Part shown: piece after piece, positions 10,066 through 22,311 of the stretch
Layout of the letters: each line of letters begins with the position of its first letter
Position numbering within the stretch: position 1 is the stretch's first letter
Assembly: GCA_021234155.1 (NCBI GenBank)
Contig: JAJEKV010000049.1
Coordinates: 10,516,292 to 10,580,291 of the forward strand
Direction of reading: 5' to 3'
DNA: 64,000 bases
Source of the DNA: Isoetes taiwanensis
Lineage: Eukaryota; Streptophyta; Lycopodiopsida; Isoetales; Isoetaceae
Program-made: the position numbers and the translations under genes
Notes under the pieces: generated by a model
What the model was told of the DNA's origin: nothing
The model's input: the letters and a program-made list of their open reading frames with translations, nothing else
Database searches by the model: none

Positions 10066-13000
10066 TTCTCCCTTACCTTTAAAAATGATGCCGTCCTCAA
10101 GATCAAGACTACTCTTGTTGCAGGGCAACACATCGTACATTGGAAGGAAGTCTCCCTCCTTAAAGAGATAGCGTGAGATTATAAGTCACACAGACGTTGT
10201 CATGTTCAAAGTGATTAAGTTTGAAATGACTTGTATAAAGCAGACATGATCATCGCTTAGGACTGTCAAAAGTGAACATACATACAGGTAACTGATTATA
10301 TATTAAGACAGGTATAGATATAAAGAACTTCTATTTGTTGTTATATTATAATACAGAGTTACTAACCTCAAGACCGCTTAGTAGAAAACCATTCTAATGA
10401 TATTAACTTCTGTGTATATGTGTATTATATTCCCGCTTCACCTTGTAATTCATTTCATTACAGCCAGCCCTAATTTAATTTTGCAGCAAAATTTTGTTTT
10501 CCCATTTTGTTACAGTTTTAAGAACTCGTATGTTGCTATCCTGAGTGTTTAACAGGCCCTTCACAGTTATACTTACGCTTTAATACCATTATATATTGTA
10601 CTGTATCAGACAGTTTTACCTATATACTTTAAAAGTAGAAACAAACGTTCTTCATGATTTATTATTCATAACCTTGTTATAACCTAATCTAAGTCTCGTT
10701 ATCCCCTCAGCAGTTTGTATAACCATATATACTTATCTGCTTCTATTATATTTGATTATGTTTTCTTTTTAAGTAGCTTGCTCCTTTCGATTATCTTTAA
10801 TCTTTCCACACTCACACTCTCTATCTTTAGCATAGATTACAGTCAAATGAGGACACATATTAATTCTACATTTACCAGACGTCCGGATATTCTTACATTT
10901 GAATTACTTATTTATTTTATTGCTATTTTCGTAAATTTATCACGCATATAGAGACTCTTATATGTAAAGGGACAGTATACAATGCCATATACATTCGACG
11001 TAATTGGTACCACACCCGGCCGCTATCCGGGATTGCTATGGCTATGCAATCGTCTTTGTATCACGTAAGGCCAATTGTGACTATGGTGTCCACGGGCGAA
11101 AAGCATCGAACCGATGCCCAGTCCGCCCCGAGCACATTATATGGTGATGATCGAAAGGTCATGGGCCCTTACTTGAAGTAGAAGTGCTAAATGTTGGGAA
11201 TAAGGAGTGTTAAGGTATCCCTACTTTGGATGGATACTCGAAAAAAAATTGGTATGACGATGTTTGGTATCTGATTGAAACACTGGACTTAATAATTACG
11301 AGGATTGATTTATTCTGCGGCATATATATTGCCACTCAACGTAGAAGAAGACTGGATATAGCACCATATATCCGAGGAAGAAGTGGTTTATGTTTATCTA
11401 CCATATACTACGTAAGAGAGGTACTATACTAAGGTGGAAACTGGATTATGAGTACCCAGCTCGTGAGAGGGAAACCACTTTAGAAGTGTAGGTTTCGACC
11501 ATGATGGTGCAGGCATAGAATGTCGGGCCAACATTTTTTATAGCTATTGCTACTTGAATAGAGGTATGATTCGCGGAAAGGTAGAGAATAATATCGTATG
11601 AGGATGCGGATCCATAAACTACGGATTATAAAATTACGCATACGTTGCGTTTCGTAAGGAGATTGATGTTCCTGAAGTGTGCAATAACGATGCAAGCATG
11701 TGCATGATTAAGATGACAACATAGTCACTTGGATACGCTTAATGACGTCGGTCAATTGCATGACGATTATGTAGGATATAAATTAAGGAAATGGACACAT
11801 CTGATGTCTGCTGGGAACATCGAGATGTCAGATATAACATTGGACACTAGTGTGGAACGTACGCCACACAAGGTCAAGAGAAGACGACAATTGGTAGGAC
11901 CAGGCGCAACCATCGAAAGTAATATACCCACACGACAAGTGGGAGACAAGAGGGGTTTGAAAGTTGTTGTAAACAACGTTTCAAATATAGAAAGTTTGGA
12001 ATGAGGCATTGAATACACCAAAGTCTGGAGAAGGAGGATGTGCTTTGGACTTGGTATCGTGTGTGTATCGCGAGGAGTAACTCCGCGTTGGTATATGTGT
12101 ACTAGGAACATTTAATAGTAAAACATAACTAAAAGAAGATAAGATATATACTAGAACTTTTAGTTCACATATATGAATACAGAGGTAATGAAGATAAGAA
12201 TTGCTATACTAGACATTAAGTATGTCCACTAGGAACTTAGGGTGGCATGTGCCCCTGTGGAATTTATGACTAGAGCGTGAGGACCAAGGCAACCTAAGGA
12301 TAGAGAGTTTAGAAGGTGTGCATATATAGTACAAGCAGCTAGGGGGCTACGTCAATGAATTACATATGAGTCTAGAGTTAGGGTTGGTGCACACATGTTA
12401 CTATATCTCATAATAACAACGTAGTGGTTTCGGATGTTTGAAGGATTTAGTAGTATTACATACTACAGTAGTGAGGAGATCAAAGATGTTAATTGTGATA
12501 TTTAGATGTATATCATATTAAGAGATAGAAGAATAGTCGTACGAGGTGAGTGAAACATTACTTAACAAGGTCTAAAGAATAAGCATAATTATATGCTTAT
12601 ATACGAAGATATTGGGTTAGGTATGTTTTAGCAGAGATAAGCATTCAAGCTATCCCAATGTTTAGAGTTGACTATCTTAGATACGTCGTACCAAGGAAGA
12701 TGAGAAAAGTTTAAATCAGTGAGAATAGCTAGAGTAAGTCTAGCATATACGGTGATGTTACATTCAAAAACATCCCGAGGATGGTTGGAACGGTGTTGGA
12801 ATAAACGATAATGAGAGCTTAGCTGCTCAAAGGTTCTAGATACCAATGAGTTACTTCATTGTTATAAGTTGAGAGCATTTATGTGGTTTTGGAAATAAAA
12901 AAAATGTATAAAATATCGCATCCCCCTGATGGAAGAAAAGAAGGAGTACGATGACTTTGACAATTATACTTTTAGGGATAACCGAGAAGAGGCAATACAT

Positions 13001-15699
13001 AGCAATCCAAGTCCCGATAAAAATCAAGACGGGGTGTGTAGATTACAAGGAGTGAGATCATATAGACTAGTAGTCCATATATCTTAAGAGTTACGGTACT
13101 CGCGGGGAACAATTGTAGGTACTGAAGTAGAAGGTAGAGGATCCGTTGCCTTGAGGCATAGACCCGTTAGAGATTATGACTTTGGAACTCTTAAGAGGGT
13201 AAGGAATTGGATAATCATATGGCGGTTACTAACGAAGATTGAAACATTGGGTGTTCCTATTAGAAGACCAGAAGGTTTGAGTGCCGCCACTTCATTATGA
13301 GGGAGTCAAAGACGGCAGCATTTGAAGCTGATCAAAAGCTGAAGTCCACCTGATAACTTAATAACAATAGGTTAATTGTAACTAAGTATGGGTGGTATGG
13401 AACACAAAGGATCCTTAGCGAAAGAAGCCTTTAGAAAAGCTCCTCATCTGGGGTAGTAAACCTTCGGAATTATGGCATAATCCCATGGCTGGTATGATAG
13501 TGTATATACACGACTGGAATACCATAAGGCACTAGAGGGGTGGCTAAAGTAGCTGGGGATCCTATCAAAAATGTAGGCAGCATATGGATTTCCAACATAG
13601 AGTTGGCCACTGCCCAGTTGGGAAGTCGGTGGCTCAGCCACATTATAAAGGTACATAGGCAATAGGTTTGTTTGAAAGAACTACCACGGTTATAGTTTAG
13701 CTAAGTTAGAGCAGAGCTCTAGCATTGTGGGATGTGGAGATATGTTTATTATGTACATACCATGTACACATACGATAAACATCTTAGGGAGGTAATCTAG
13801 GTGGCGACACAAGGAGAGAAAGACGAGCGTATCCTAAAGTTACTGGTGAAGGGTCTGGAGATACGAAGGACTGTCAATCCGTTGCATGCTAGGGTATGAT
13901 GTGGTAGTTGGCACTTGAATTAAATGTCAACAGCCACTAGAATAAAGCTTAAGGTAGTGGGGTTGAGTAGTACAATAGTACAATTCCAGGATAAGTAGCG
14001 AATAGCAGTTACCTGCTAACTGTTCGAATGTGTCTTGCATAGACACCTAAGACTAGCTTTCCCACATGATCCATACCTGGATCAGGCAGAGGTGACGCCA
14101 TGGATTACATGGGGGTGCAAGTTAACATATAGAGGACTCGAACATTGATACAAGCCCGGGTTATATTAAACGTAGGTAATTGTAGAAAGGCTCACAAAAT
14201 ACAAGGCAAGCACCTTGATGACTCCAGGTAATTCACAATTTATACGAAGGCTCACCCGCTCTTAAGTCATTTGGAATGCCAGAACAACAGCATGACATCA
14301 TGACAGAGAAATGTAATGACTAACATTTCCAGGATGTAGGACAACGTTGAATCATAACCCCCAATGATAGGTGGGTTAACAATATAGGGAACATATAATA
14401 GCGGCTTAAAAGCCACAAGACGATTAATGAATACGTAAAGGAGTGAATGAATTAGTGACTCTACTGAATAAAGGTCACAGCCAAAGGGTGAAATGTGTAT
14501 GCTGTGGCAGGCATATCATAGACGTAGAAAACATATTGAAGAAGAGAAGGGTAGTCTTTGCTAACATGCAAAGGTATACACAATGGGTTTGAAAGGCAAG
14601 AGCTGGAAAACTCTTTTAAGATTTGGTGCATGGCTTAGGGAAGAAGACTTGCATGTCTTAGGACAACATGGTGAATTGAATTCACCAAGGATATTTTTAA
14701 TAATTAGATAGATAGGTAGATAGCATTTATATGTCATGCCATATTGGCAGCGTCCATGAGGACATATGATGACTCTGCAGACTTTGAACACAAGATCTCC
14801 GAATAGAGGAGGCCTATCTTGAGAGGTCTTTGGGTGGTAATTGTCCTTTGGGATATTCATATAATCCCTTGGAATATGTAAGTTCATTTGCGTAACCTAA
14901 AGGCGTTTAGGTATTAAAATAATGGTTGGAAACATTTTGCTCGGACCTTATCTAGGTACCCTAGAAGGAGGTGAGTAATCAACAATGGTTGGGTGGCATT
15001 GGAATGTATGGGAGAACACTCCAAAAGAGGGTAGACGGTTGTCACTTTGACAGGCGTGTGGCACAGATAATTAATCACATCCATATAGACGGTGAAGTTT
15101 GGCACAAAGTGTTGACATGATTATGGGGGTTCTAACACGGGCACTCACTACGTTATTCACAGAGTTTGTACCGCAGTCCGGGGAAAATGGTCCATAAAAA
15201 GAACACGACCATTGAGAAGAAGTAGTGAGGGGTGGTAGGATTAAAGCTACCCATGGTCTAGAGGGTGCTTTGCATGGCGGATCCCTAGTTGGTTGGGCTT
15301 AAAAGAGATCCTTTCTCCGGGAAATAAGATTTAGCTAAGGGTTAGACGTCGAGTAAGGTCTAACATAAAGCATATGAATATAGTATGGATTGAATCATGG
15401 CAAGGCCCAAGAAATTGTGTTATCACGATCTACCAAAGGAAAATAATTAAAGGTATAGGTCGAGGAACGCCGATAACCGACATTATTATCGTAGCCTAAG
15501 GAATATCCAAGGATATAACACGTGCTGCTATTCTAGAGAGTTACCCTGTCGTTAATTAAATTCTGGAATTAGTCCCACCAAGTGAGTTGATGTTATCATA
15601 ACAATTGGACGGACTTGCTAGATTACGTCGTGTCATTTGGTCGGTTTATTCCTAGGGGATACTAGCTTTATATATGGTTAACAGTTATCCAGTTGACTA

Positions 15700-15960
15700 T
15701 GGCAGAGAGAGGTCGACTCCCATGGCTATGGCAAGACTGCTTACTCCGGCGGCTATGCCGAGAGAGCTTGCTCCGGCAGCTATGGCGGAAAGAGCTTGCT
15801 TCGGCGGCTATGGCGGAAAGAGCTTGCTTCGGCGGCTATGGCGGAGAGAGCTTGCTCTGGCGGCTATGGCGGAGAGAGCTTGCTCCGGCGGCTATGGCAA
15901 AAAGAGCTTGCTCCGGCGGCTATGGCGAAAAGAGCTTGCTCCGGTGGAGTTGTTGCCTCC
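15700..15960 (+). repeat. 27-bp minisatellite inside the LTR element
   Basis: About nine tandem units of 27 bases centred on GGCGGCTATGGCGGAAAGAG and TTGCTYC. The 27-base period keeps three frames open, giving repeat peptides such as ACSGGYGGE. The units differ by a few substitutions. The phrase CTATGGCG also occurs alone near 892, 920 and 30357. I infer replication slippage in a non-coding leader and no protein function. Confidence 0.75.
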
Positions 15961-16044
15961 ACAACGTGGGTTTACCAAAGGCACGCCTCTAATTTAAGTA
16001 TGGAATAGATGCACTACCTATAAATATTAGAAAGCAGGTTATAT

Positions 16045-16140
16045 TCCTTCAAGAAAGAAGTTAGTTTATTGGTAAAGGTGTTGGCTTAGGTGCAGAAGGT
16101 CAGGGGTTCAATCCCATGATGCACCTTTTTCTTAAAAGAA
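16045..16140 (+). ncRNA. tRNA-like segment, SINE head or tRNA relic
   Basis: TTAGTTTATTGGTAAAGG looks like a tRNA D-arm with A box, and GGTCAGGGGTTCAATCCC like a T-arm with B box. No intact acceptor stem closes it. Its spacing fits an RNA polymerase III promoter of a tRNA-derived SINE. Confidence 0.4.
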
Positions 16141-16204
16141 CTGCTAACTGGACAAAACAGAATATTAGATATGTATAACAAAGCAATAGAATATATATAT
16201 ATTA

Positions 16205-16310
16205 CATAAAGATAGTTGGCAAGATGGAAAGAGTGTTGGGTTGGAAGTGGGAGGTCACGGGTTCAAAACGCGGGCGGGAAGTGAAAAACTTTATTTAAAA
16301 AAAAAAAACG
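16205..16310 (+). mobile_element. tRNA-derived SINE-like element with A tail
   Basis: TTGGCAAGATGGAAAG (A-box-like) is followed about 30 bases on by AGGTCACGGGTTCAAAACGC (B-box-like), then GGGCGGGAAGTGAAAAAC and a run of about 12 A at 16297-16308. The B-box phrase GGTCACGGGTTCAA is repeated in the SINE-like insert at 44.46 kb. This suggests a small SINE family, one copy of which lies inside the LTR element. Confidence 0.45.
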
Positions 16311-16738
16311 CATATTTTTGTACGGCGGACCGTATATGGGGCGCTGCGATCCTTATACGGCTTCAGTTCGTCGAGAAAAACACCTCCAAAGACAGCAGCG
16401 CCCCTTTTGATTTTTCGGTGGCCTGTTGTCTTTTCGACCTCAAGAGACGTGCCCCTTAGGGTATTTGGGAGGTGCCCGACCCATTGGAGCCGTTTTCGCC
16501 TTCATCCGAACTGCGTACAAAAAGTTATAGCCCTTCCAAACTTGGGTCCCCCAGTCACAACTTTTTCCCTCCAAAATCGCCCTAAACTTCCTAAAACTCA
16601 CAATTTATTACATCCACCTAACACAAAACTAAATCACCAAAAAGTTAAGCAGTCCAACTAGCCTAAACTCCCACTCAACTACCGAACTAACGGGTTAAAG
16701 ATTTGGTCAGTGCTATGATTCCGGTCAACCAAAATCAT

Positions 16739-16751
16739 GGCTCTGATACCA
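16739..16751 (-). other. Primer-binding site of the minus-strand LTR element
   Basis: GGCTCTGATACCA is the complement of TGGTATCAGAGCC, the usual primer site for initiator methionine tRNA in plant LTR retrotransposons. It lies one base from the LTR end and fixes the orientation of the element. Confidence 0.85.
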
Positions 16752-16752
16752 C

Positions 16753-18311
16753 TGTGACGCTCCCTGAATATATACGACACCCGGACGTATATATACGGGG
16801 ACTTTCCCCTCCCATGGCAACCACCTCGCCATGAGCAGGGCCCTCCGTCTATTCCGGCCACCCATATTATGGTGCCTGAAAGAAGGACACGAAGGGGTCA
16901 TTCGGCCCACGCCTTCAATGGGACTCCTACGTCGCGGAAGCATGAATACAAGGGTTAGCACACAGTATAAATCACATAAAATAACCACCACGAAGGGTGG
17001 CGCATCCATCCAAATACCAACGGCAAAGAATATGCATCTAAAACTAAGAAAACACCCAAACCTCAGGTTCTACCCCTCCGGACTCCGGTGAGGATCAACC
17101 GACGGTTGGGCCTCAAGAGATCAGCAGACCGAGTCTTGGCATGGCATTGGCCGGCATAGAACATCGGCTAGGGTTGTCCACTCCATCCGCCCCTCCCCGT
17201 GCACACTTTGCGGATGGGTCAATTCGGCGCTATGGCATCGCTATAGCCTTCCTGAAACCTTGACTCAAGGTATCACCCTTTTGAGCCTACTCCAGGGTTC
17301 ATGAAGCCCCGGTCCGATGAGGCAGGTCAGGGAAGCGTCCCCTTCCAGAATCACAGTGGTTCCATCTAGAGAATGCGTGCCGCATCAGCGACCCCTGCAT
17401 CCGTACCCGACTTACTCACCCTAAATCTACTCAAAGTGCAAAGTGCCCCATACGGGTCACACCACTACACCCAGGGAGTGTCAGACCCATACCCGGCCCT
17501 CTACGTGACCGGCTATCAGGCCTAGCCCACTGTAGGAGTCTCAGGAGCCTTTTATGTTCGTGCAAGACCCCACCCCCACTTCACCACTGTGTTCCTTGTC
17601 TGGTGCTAAGCCAGTCCATAGCGTCTATGACCCGGTGGGCTCTTGTGCACAGGCCGCATCTAATGGGAATAATACAGGGCTCTATCTAGGAGCATACTAC
17701 AATACATGGGCTCAGAGGTCTCTACCCCCCGTAATCCCCCATCTCCGGAGTGCTAACTAAGCAAAGAACTACTAAACCATCAACCAAAGCACGTACAGAG
17801 ACTAGAGATAAGAATACTCACCATATCAATCAAGGGTTAGTCTAACAGGTAAACTACCACGGAAAAAGAGAGAGAACACACCACGTAGAGGCGCTTATGC
17901 TATAAATCAACAAAGTAACCCTCTTGACTAACCAAATCGGGTCTTGGGCTGCTCCATCTCGACTAACTCATAGGGTGCAGCCGCTCCTCCTCCTCCATCC
18001 CCAATTGCTCCCAATTCGAATTGGGGCACAAAAGCCCTAATTTGGGTGTCCAAAATGGAAACCCTACCTTGCCCAATCGATTTGGGTCAGGTGGCATGTC
18101 AATAATTAACTAATTTGGTATTTTAGCCCTTTTTAATATTAGGATAAGCCCTAAATTCGAATTAGGGTTTTGGGTTAGGTTTCCACCTTTATAATTTAAT
18201 TATTAACATAGCTAACCTTAGCTTATGAATAATTAATGTGCCATTAATTATTCATAGTGACGTGTCATGTATTTATACTTAAATATGCGTATAAATATGT
18301 GGAACGTCACA
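16753..18311 (-). repeat. 5' LTR of the minus-strand element
   Basis: 1559 bases, partner of 8496-10065. On the minus strand it starts TGTGACGTTCC, the same first bases as the plus-strand LTR at 41703. It should hold promoter and polyadenylation signals, but I could not place a start site. The target duplication GCTCC follows at 18312. Confidence 0.85.
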
Positions 18312-20057
18312 GCTCCTCAAACTACTGGCAACACATTACTACCCACAGTTGAACAATCACATGTAAAGCCCACCAACGGTGGGCAATTTACTAGTATAAA
18401 AGACATTTATGGCTCATATATAAAAGATATATGATTGTTAGCATCACAATGTCTGAGAAAAATGATTTATACCTATATTGATTGTTAAATCTCGGTGAAA
18501 TGATTATGAAATACAAGGATAAAGGAGTACTAATATTGATAGGAATAGAACAGAATAGAACATGGCAAGAGCAAGCATAAAAGGCAGACATAGATGAAAT
18601 AGACAGGCAATGGATACAATGCAAGAGAGGGGACAAATGGCAAAGAACCACAGCTGGCAGCATGGACACAAATACAAAAGGAGAAATGCTGCTAGAAATA
18701 TATACTACAGCAGGTACAATCTTCTGCAATGGAGTACACAGATGGAGAGGATCCGGGGATTTCACAAGCTAAAACAAACACAGAAAGAGCATAGTGGATT
18801 ATATCATTGCAAATGAGGAGGCAATAGGCAACGTACTAACAATTGAACTAGGGGAAAGGCCAATGGGGAGATGGAAAGGACACAGAGCTATTCACCTGCA
18901 GATAGAGCAATCCAACACAAAGCACATCAAACAGGAAAAGTGATGTGGGTAAAATTCAAATTCAAAGGAAATAATGCACCAAGTTTTCTATTTAGGATTG
19001 AGGAGGAAATTCAGAGCAGAGGAAAAGGGAAAGAATAGAATAGCTCACTTTGGTTTGACAACGAATGCAGGGACCAAAGAATGAAAACCATGCAGATGAG
19101 AGGAGCAGAACAATATCAAGAGGAATGCCAAAAATACATTAGAACGTTGAAAACCAAGAAAAACAGGAACCTGAAACAACATTAATGGGATCTAGCAAAC
19201 AAATTAAAGAAGCACCCAGAGAGTTTCTGGTTGAGCATGAAGACGGAAGGAAGGCCATCTCACAAGGAAAACACTTAGATTGTCCTAGTGCTAAAGACTT
19301 AGCAGCCACAGAATCGGCCATAAGAGGAATAGTTACTGACACTTTCAACAAGATAGTACATACATACATGCCAGAGAGATGGCAATACAATAAGATGATC
19401 CCATTGCACAAAGAGGGAACAAGAACCGAGCTGGGTAACTATAGAACCATAATGGTAAGCTTAATCTTCGCCAAATGGTTCGGTAAATCCCTACATGAGA
19501 AACTTAAACATTGGAAAATGGAAAGCTAAGAGCATAGGGACGTGTGGAATTTAGGCCAGATCATTCCATCAAGGATCACTTAGTCACCTTAAGGATTTTT
19601 ATACAATAGGCCAGGGATCAGAACAAGAAGATCATGTGCTGCTTTGTGGACTTCAAAAAAGCCTTTGACACAGTCCCCAGGAAAAAGGTACTACAACGAC
19701 TACCAAATTTACAAGTATCAGAGGGATTGGTAGGGTGCAAAATCGGTACTGGGTAGCAGAAATCACCGTCCGGACGCCGCTTACAAGTGCTTAAAATCGG
19801 TGTGTTTTAAACACGACGTGCGTGATTGAAGTATTGACATGTAGGGTGCGCGCCCGTCAAATGACAGGCTGAGAGAATCATGAACATGTTTGGTGCCGGA
19901 AACATGAATGCCTGTAGCCCGCCATATTCCTGGATGGCGGGCTAACCCATCTTGAATTCAAGCAAAATGGAGGGACTAATTGTTTCCAAGAATTGCCTGA
20001 ACCGAAATTCAACAATTTGCCCTCAACAATTCAGCAATACACAGAAATCCGGGATAG

Positions 20058-21620
20058 ATGAAACCCAATTCCTCTCCCCGTTCAATTTACAGAGCCATTG
20101 ATGCAGCAAGGAAGAGAGATCAGAGGCAGAGATTATATGCAAAGAAGGTAGCAATGAAGAAGAATTCCCCTTCTAAAGATTCGCCTTCAAAGACGAATAA
20201 GAAATTGAGACTGAGTGACCGCAGAATAAGAGAAATTTCAGGAGAAATTTATGAAGTATTCAACCAAATCAGTACAAATGTTGATGACAATGACAAAGGC
20301 CGCATCCTTGACAGTCTTCTTTGGAGGGCAAGGGATTTACCAATTGCTTCTATAAAGAAATCTAAGCAGGTTACTATGGCCGAGCAAATGGTGAAGAATT
20401 TGAAGGAAACAATGCAAGAACATAAGTTTGAGAGGAATTATGACATGCTTCGTGCAAGGAAGTCCACCCTGATAATGGCAGCAGCAGGTACAAATGGTGT
20501 CAAGCCATTGAATCAAGCAGAAGTGGCCAGATTGCTCAGCATCCCCAGAAAAACAATTTCAAATGCTTTTCAAAGAAGGGTGCAAGCTAACAAAGGGGAA
20601 GGACCTTGGTCAATGTTCAGGAGGAGGAAGCGGATGGATAGCATGTTAGATCACAATAGAGAAGTCATTATCAAGTTCGGGACAGAAAATACAAGAGTTT
20701 CTCCATACAAGAAAAGACGTGAGGAAGTATGTATCGAGACGGGAATAAAGATGGAACATCAATTCACCTTCTTGAAGTCACCCAAGTAAGTATTCATCCT
20801 ATATTGTAGTGTTCATTATATGTAGCATTTATTTGGCATTCACACGATTTCCCTGCAGTTGCAATTCTACCTCAGGTTTAGAGAGGAGAATCCTCATATC
20901 AAAATTGCATTGCGAGACTTTTGAGAGGTTGAAACCTAGTTTTGTAAGGAGGATGCGTGAGAGGCATACATCTTTGTTGCATTTACCACTTGAAATTTGA
21001 ATACATCATGCAAGGATTGAACAGTGAGAAAAAAATGGTGGAGTTCATGACAATTGCAACCGCCATCGTGAGATTTGTGGCCCCGCCCGTAATGTGCAGC
21101 CAAGGAGCATACAATCAAGTGTACCGGTGATTTATGGAGACAAGTGGTCCGCAAAGAAAGGTGATGATGAGGAGTGGTTTGATCATAACCGCTTGATGTT
21201 GGCGTGTAAAAATGTGGGTTGGATAGAATTAGAAAATGTCCACAGGAAATGGATGGCACGGGTTCAAGACTAGTTAATTGGAAGACATTTGAAAAGCAAC
21301 CTGTGGACCGGACAGAGAATTGAGGGGATCCAAGAAAGGCTTTGAGGTACAAACCTGCCTTGAGATTAGTACGAATGACGAAGTCCCAAAGAATTTCAAG
21401 AGGAAGTGAAGAAGGTAATATCAGATTTTGTTCCACACAATTACATAGCACATTGGCGTGCCAATCGGTTTTAAACAAAGTGTGTGTCATCATTTCGGAA
21501 GATACAATTGTATCACATTATTGACTTTGCGTAAAAATTACAGCATCAAGATCCGAATGAGCCCCGATCAATGCACCGCATACGTATAAGTTTCTATACT
21601 TGTTCACATAACATATAGGC
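20058..21620 (+). pseudogene. Decayed transposase of the DNA transposon
   Basis: Exon 1 (20058-20785, 243 codons with the overlap) is basic at its start (KKNSPSKDSPSKTNKKLRLS). It later has a helix-turn-helix-like LNQAEVARLLSIPRKTISNA. A GTAAGT donor at 20786 joins in frame to CCTCAG at 20875, giving KFREENPHIKIALRDF. After a 1-base insertion follow ERLKPSFVRRMRERHT and then CCIYHLKFEYIMQGLN. Near 21110-21270 lies VPVIYGDKWSAKKGDDEEWF, and near 21410-21600 HNYIAHWRANRF, IIDFA-stop, then DPNEPRSMHRI. The order resembles transposases with a DFxENY...DE motif, the Asp of IIDFA being the likely catalytic residue. At least three frame breaks and two stops make it inactive. The family identification is from memory of the pattern and not certain. 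Confidence 0.6.
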
Positions 21621-21779
21621 ATGACAAAAGTGCCGATATTCCCGCTTCGCGTGCATGTAAGAAGACCGTCCAAAGAAGAGAAAAAGAAAACGAAGGTTGG
21701 AGCGGATCGGGGAATAGACTCAACAACGGTGGGAAGATCATAAAAGAGACTCACTTTTACATTTCTGATGATAAAGTGC

Positions 21780-22143
21780 ATGACTCATTATTTGTGGAAA
21801 AAACTGGTCTCGCACACATTTTTCCCCGTCCCCATACAAATTCAAATCATCCCTCAAATGACATAGTACTTGCAAAGACATCTTCCACATTGGAGAGTTG
21901 CATTGATGACCATATACCAACACGACACACTACGTAACAAAGTCTTCAAGAAGAACACTGCTTCGGTCCGAATATCACTTTCTTTACGCTAGTGTATGTC
22001 ATTGTCAATCCTGCTTCCAAGCGTATGTGTTCATTTGCACCAAATGTTTTTACCAACACACCATTTAAATCCAAGACAATGAGTTTATCTTTGGCTGGCA
22101 AATCAATATTTAGTACGTTGGAACATCCTGAATACCTACACAA
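21780..22143 (-). pseudogene. FCP1/SCP-like phosphatase domain relic inside the transposon
   Basis: On the minus strand from 22143 the frame gives AKDKLIVLDLNGVLVKTF, which matches the hydrophobic-DLNGVLV start (DxDx[T/V] motif) of plant NLI-interacting-factor phosphatases. After frame changes come VGIWSSMQLSNVEDVFAST and, past a stop, FEFVWGRGKMCARPVFSTNN, matching the VGIWSS and FxWG-KC blocks of the same domain in the right order and spacing. It has at least two frameshifts and two stops. It lies opposite to and just beyond the transposase, so it was probably captured from a host gene. Confidence 0.6.
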
Positions 22144-22311
22144 CAGGAATTACTACATGAATAAATAGATGAAGATGAAAATGAAAAATGGGTTGAATGT
22201 GGAAACCTTTTCAGATCAACAAAGGATTCTCTCGACCCTAACGTAATGAACTGTAATCCTACAAAGAATGCAACAAAAGAAAATCAATAATATTCAATGT
22301 TTTAATCAACA

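Larger units (their letters stand above)
10066..16752 (-). other. Interior of the LTR element, no coding capacity recognised
   Basis: Only short frames occur, at most 91 (plus) and 114 (minus) codons. No protease DSG, integrase, reverse transcriptase or zinc-knuckle motif was found on either strand. It contains a 27-base minisatellite at 15700-15960 and two tRNA-like segments at 16045-16140 and 16205-16310. The rest is AT-rich DNA in which I see no structure. Confidence 0.6.
8496..18311 (-). mobile_element. Complete LTR retroelement, minus strand, apparently non-autonomous
   Basis: Two LTRs (8496-10065 and 16753-18311) start TGTGACG and end CGTCACA on the plus strand and are flanked by GCTCC on both sides. 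The initiator-methionine tRNA primer site, TGGTATCAGAGCC on the minus strand, abuts the right LTR, so transcription runs from right to left. A purine-rich AAAGGTAAGGGAGAA (minus strand) abuts the left LTR as polypurine tract. The 6.7 kb interior has no frame above 114 codons and no gag, protease, integrase or reverse transcriptase motif that I could find, although the LTRs are about 97% alike by eye. That combination points to a large retrotransposon derivative moved in trans, not to a decayed autonomous copy. It interrupts the region downstream of the FHA fragment. Confidence 0.85.

Noticed and set aside
15700-15960. Regular repeats considered as a CRISPR array
   Set aside because: Units are directly adjacent 27-mers without spacers, in plant nuclear DNA inside an LTR element; a minisatellite explains them.
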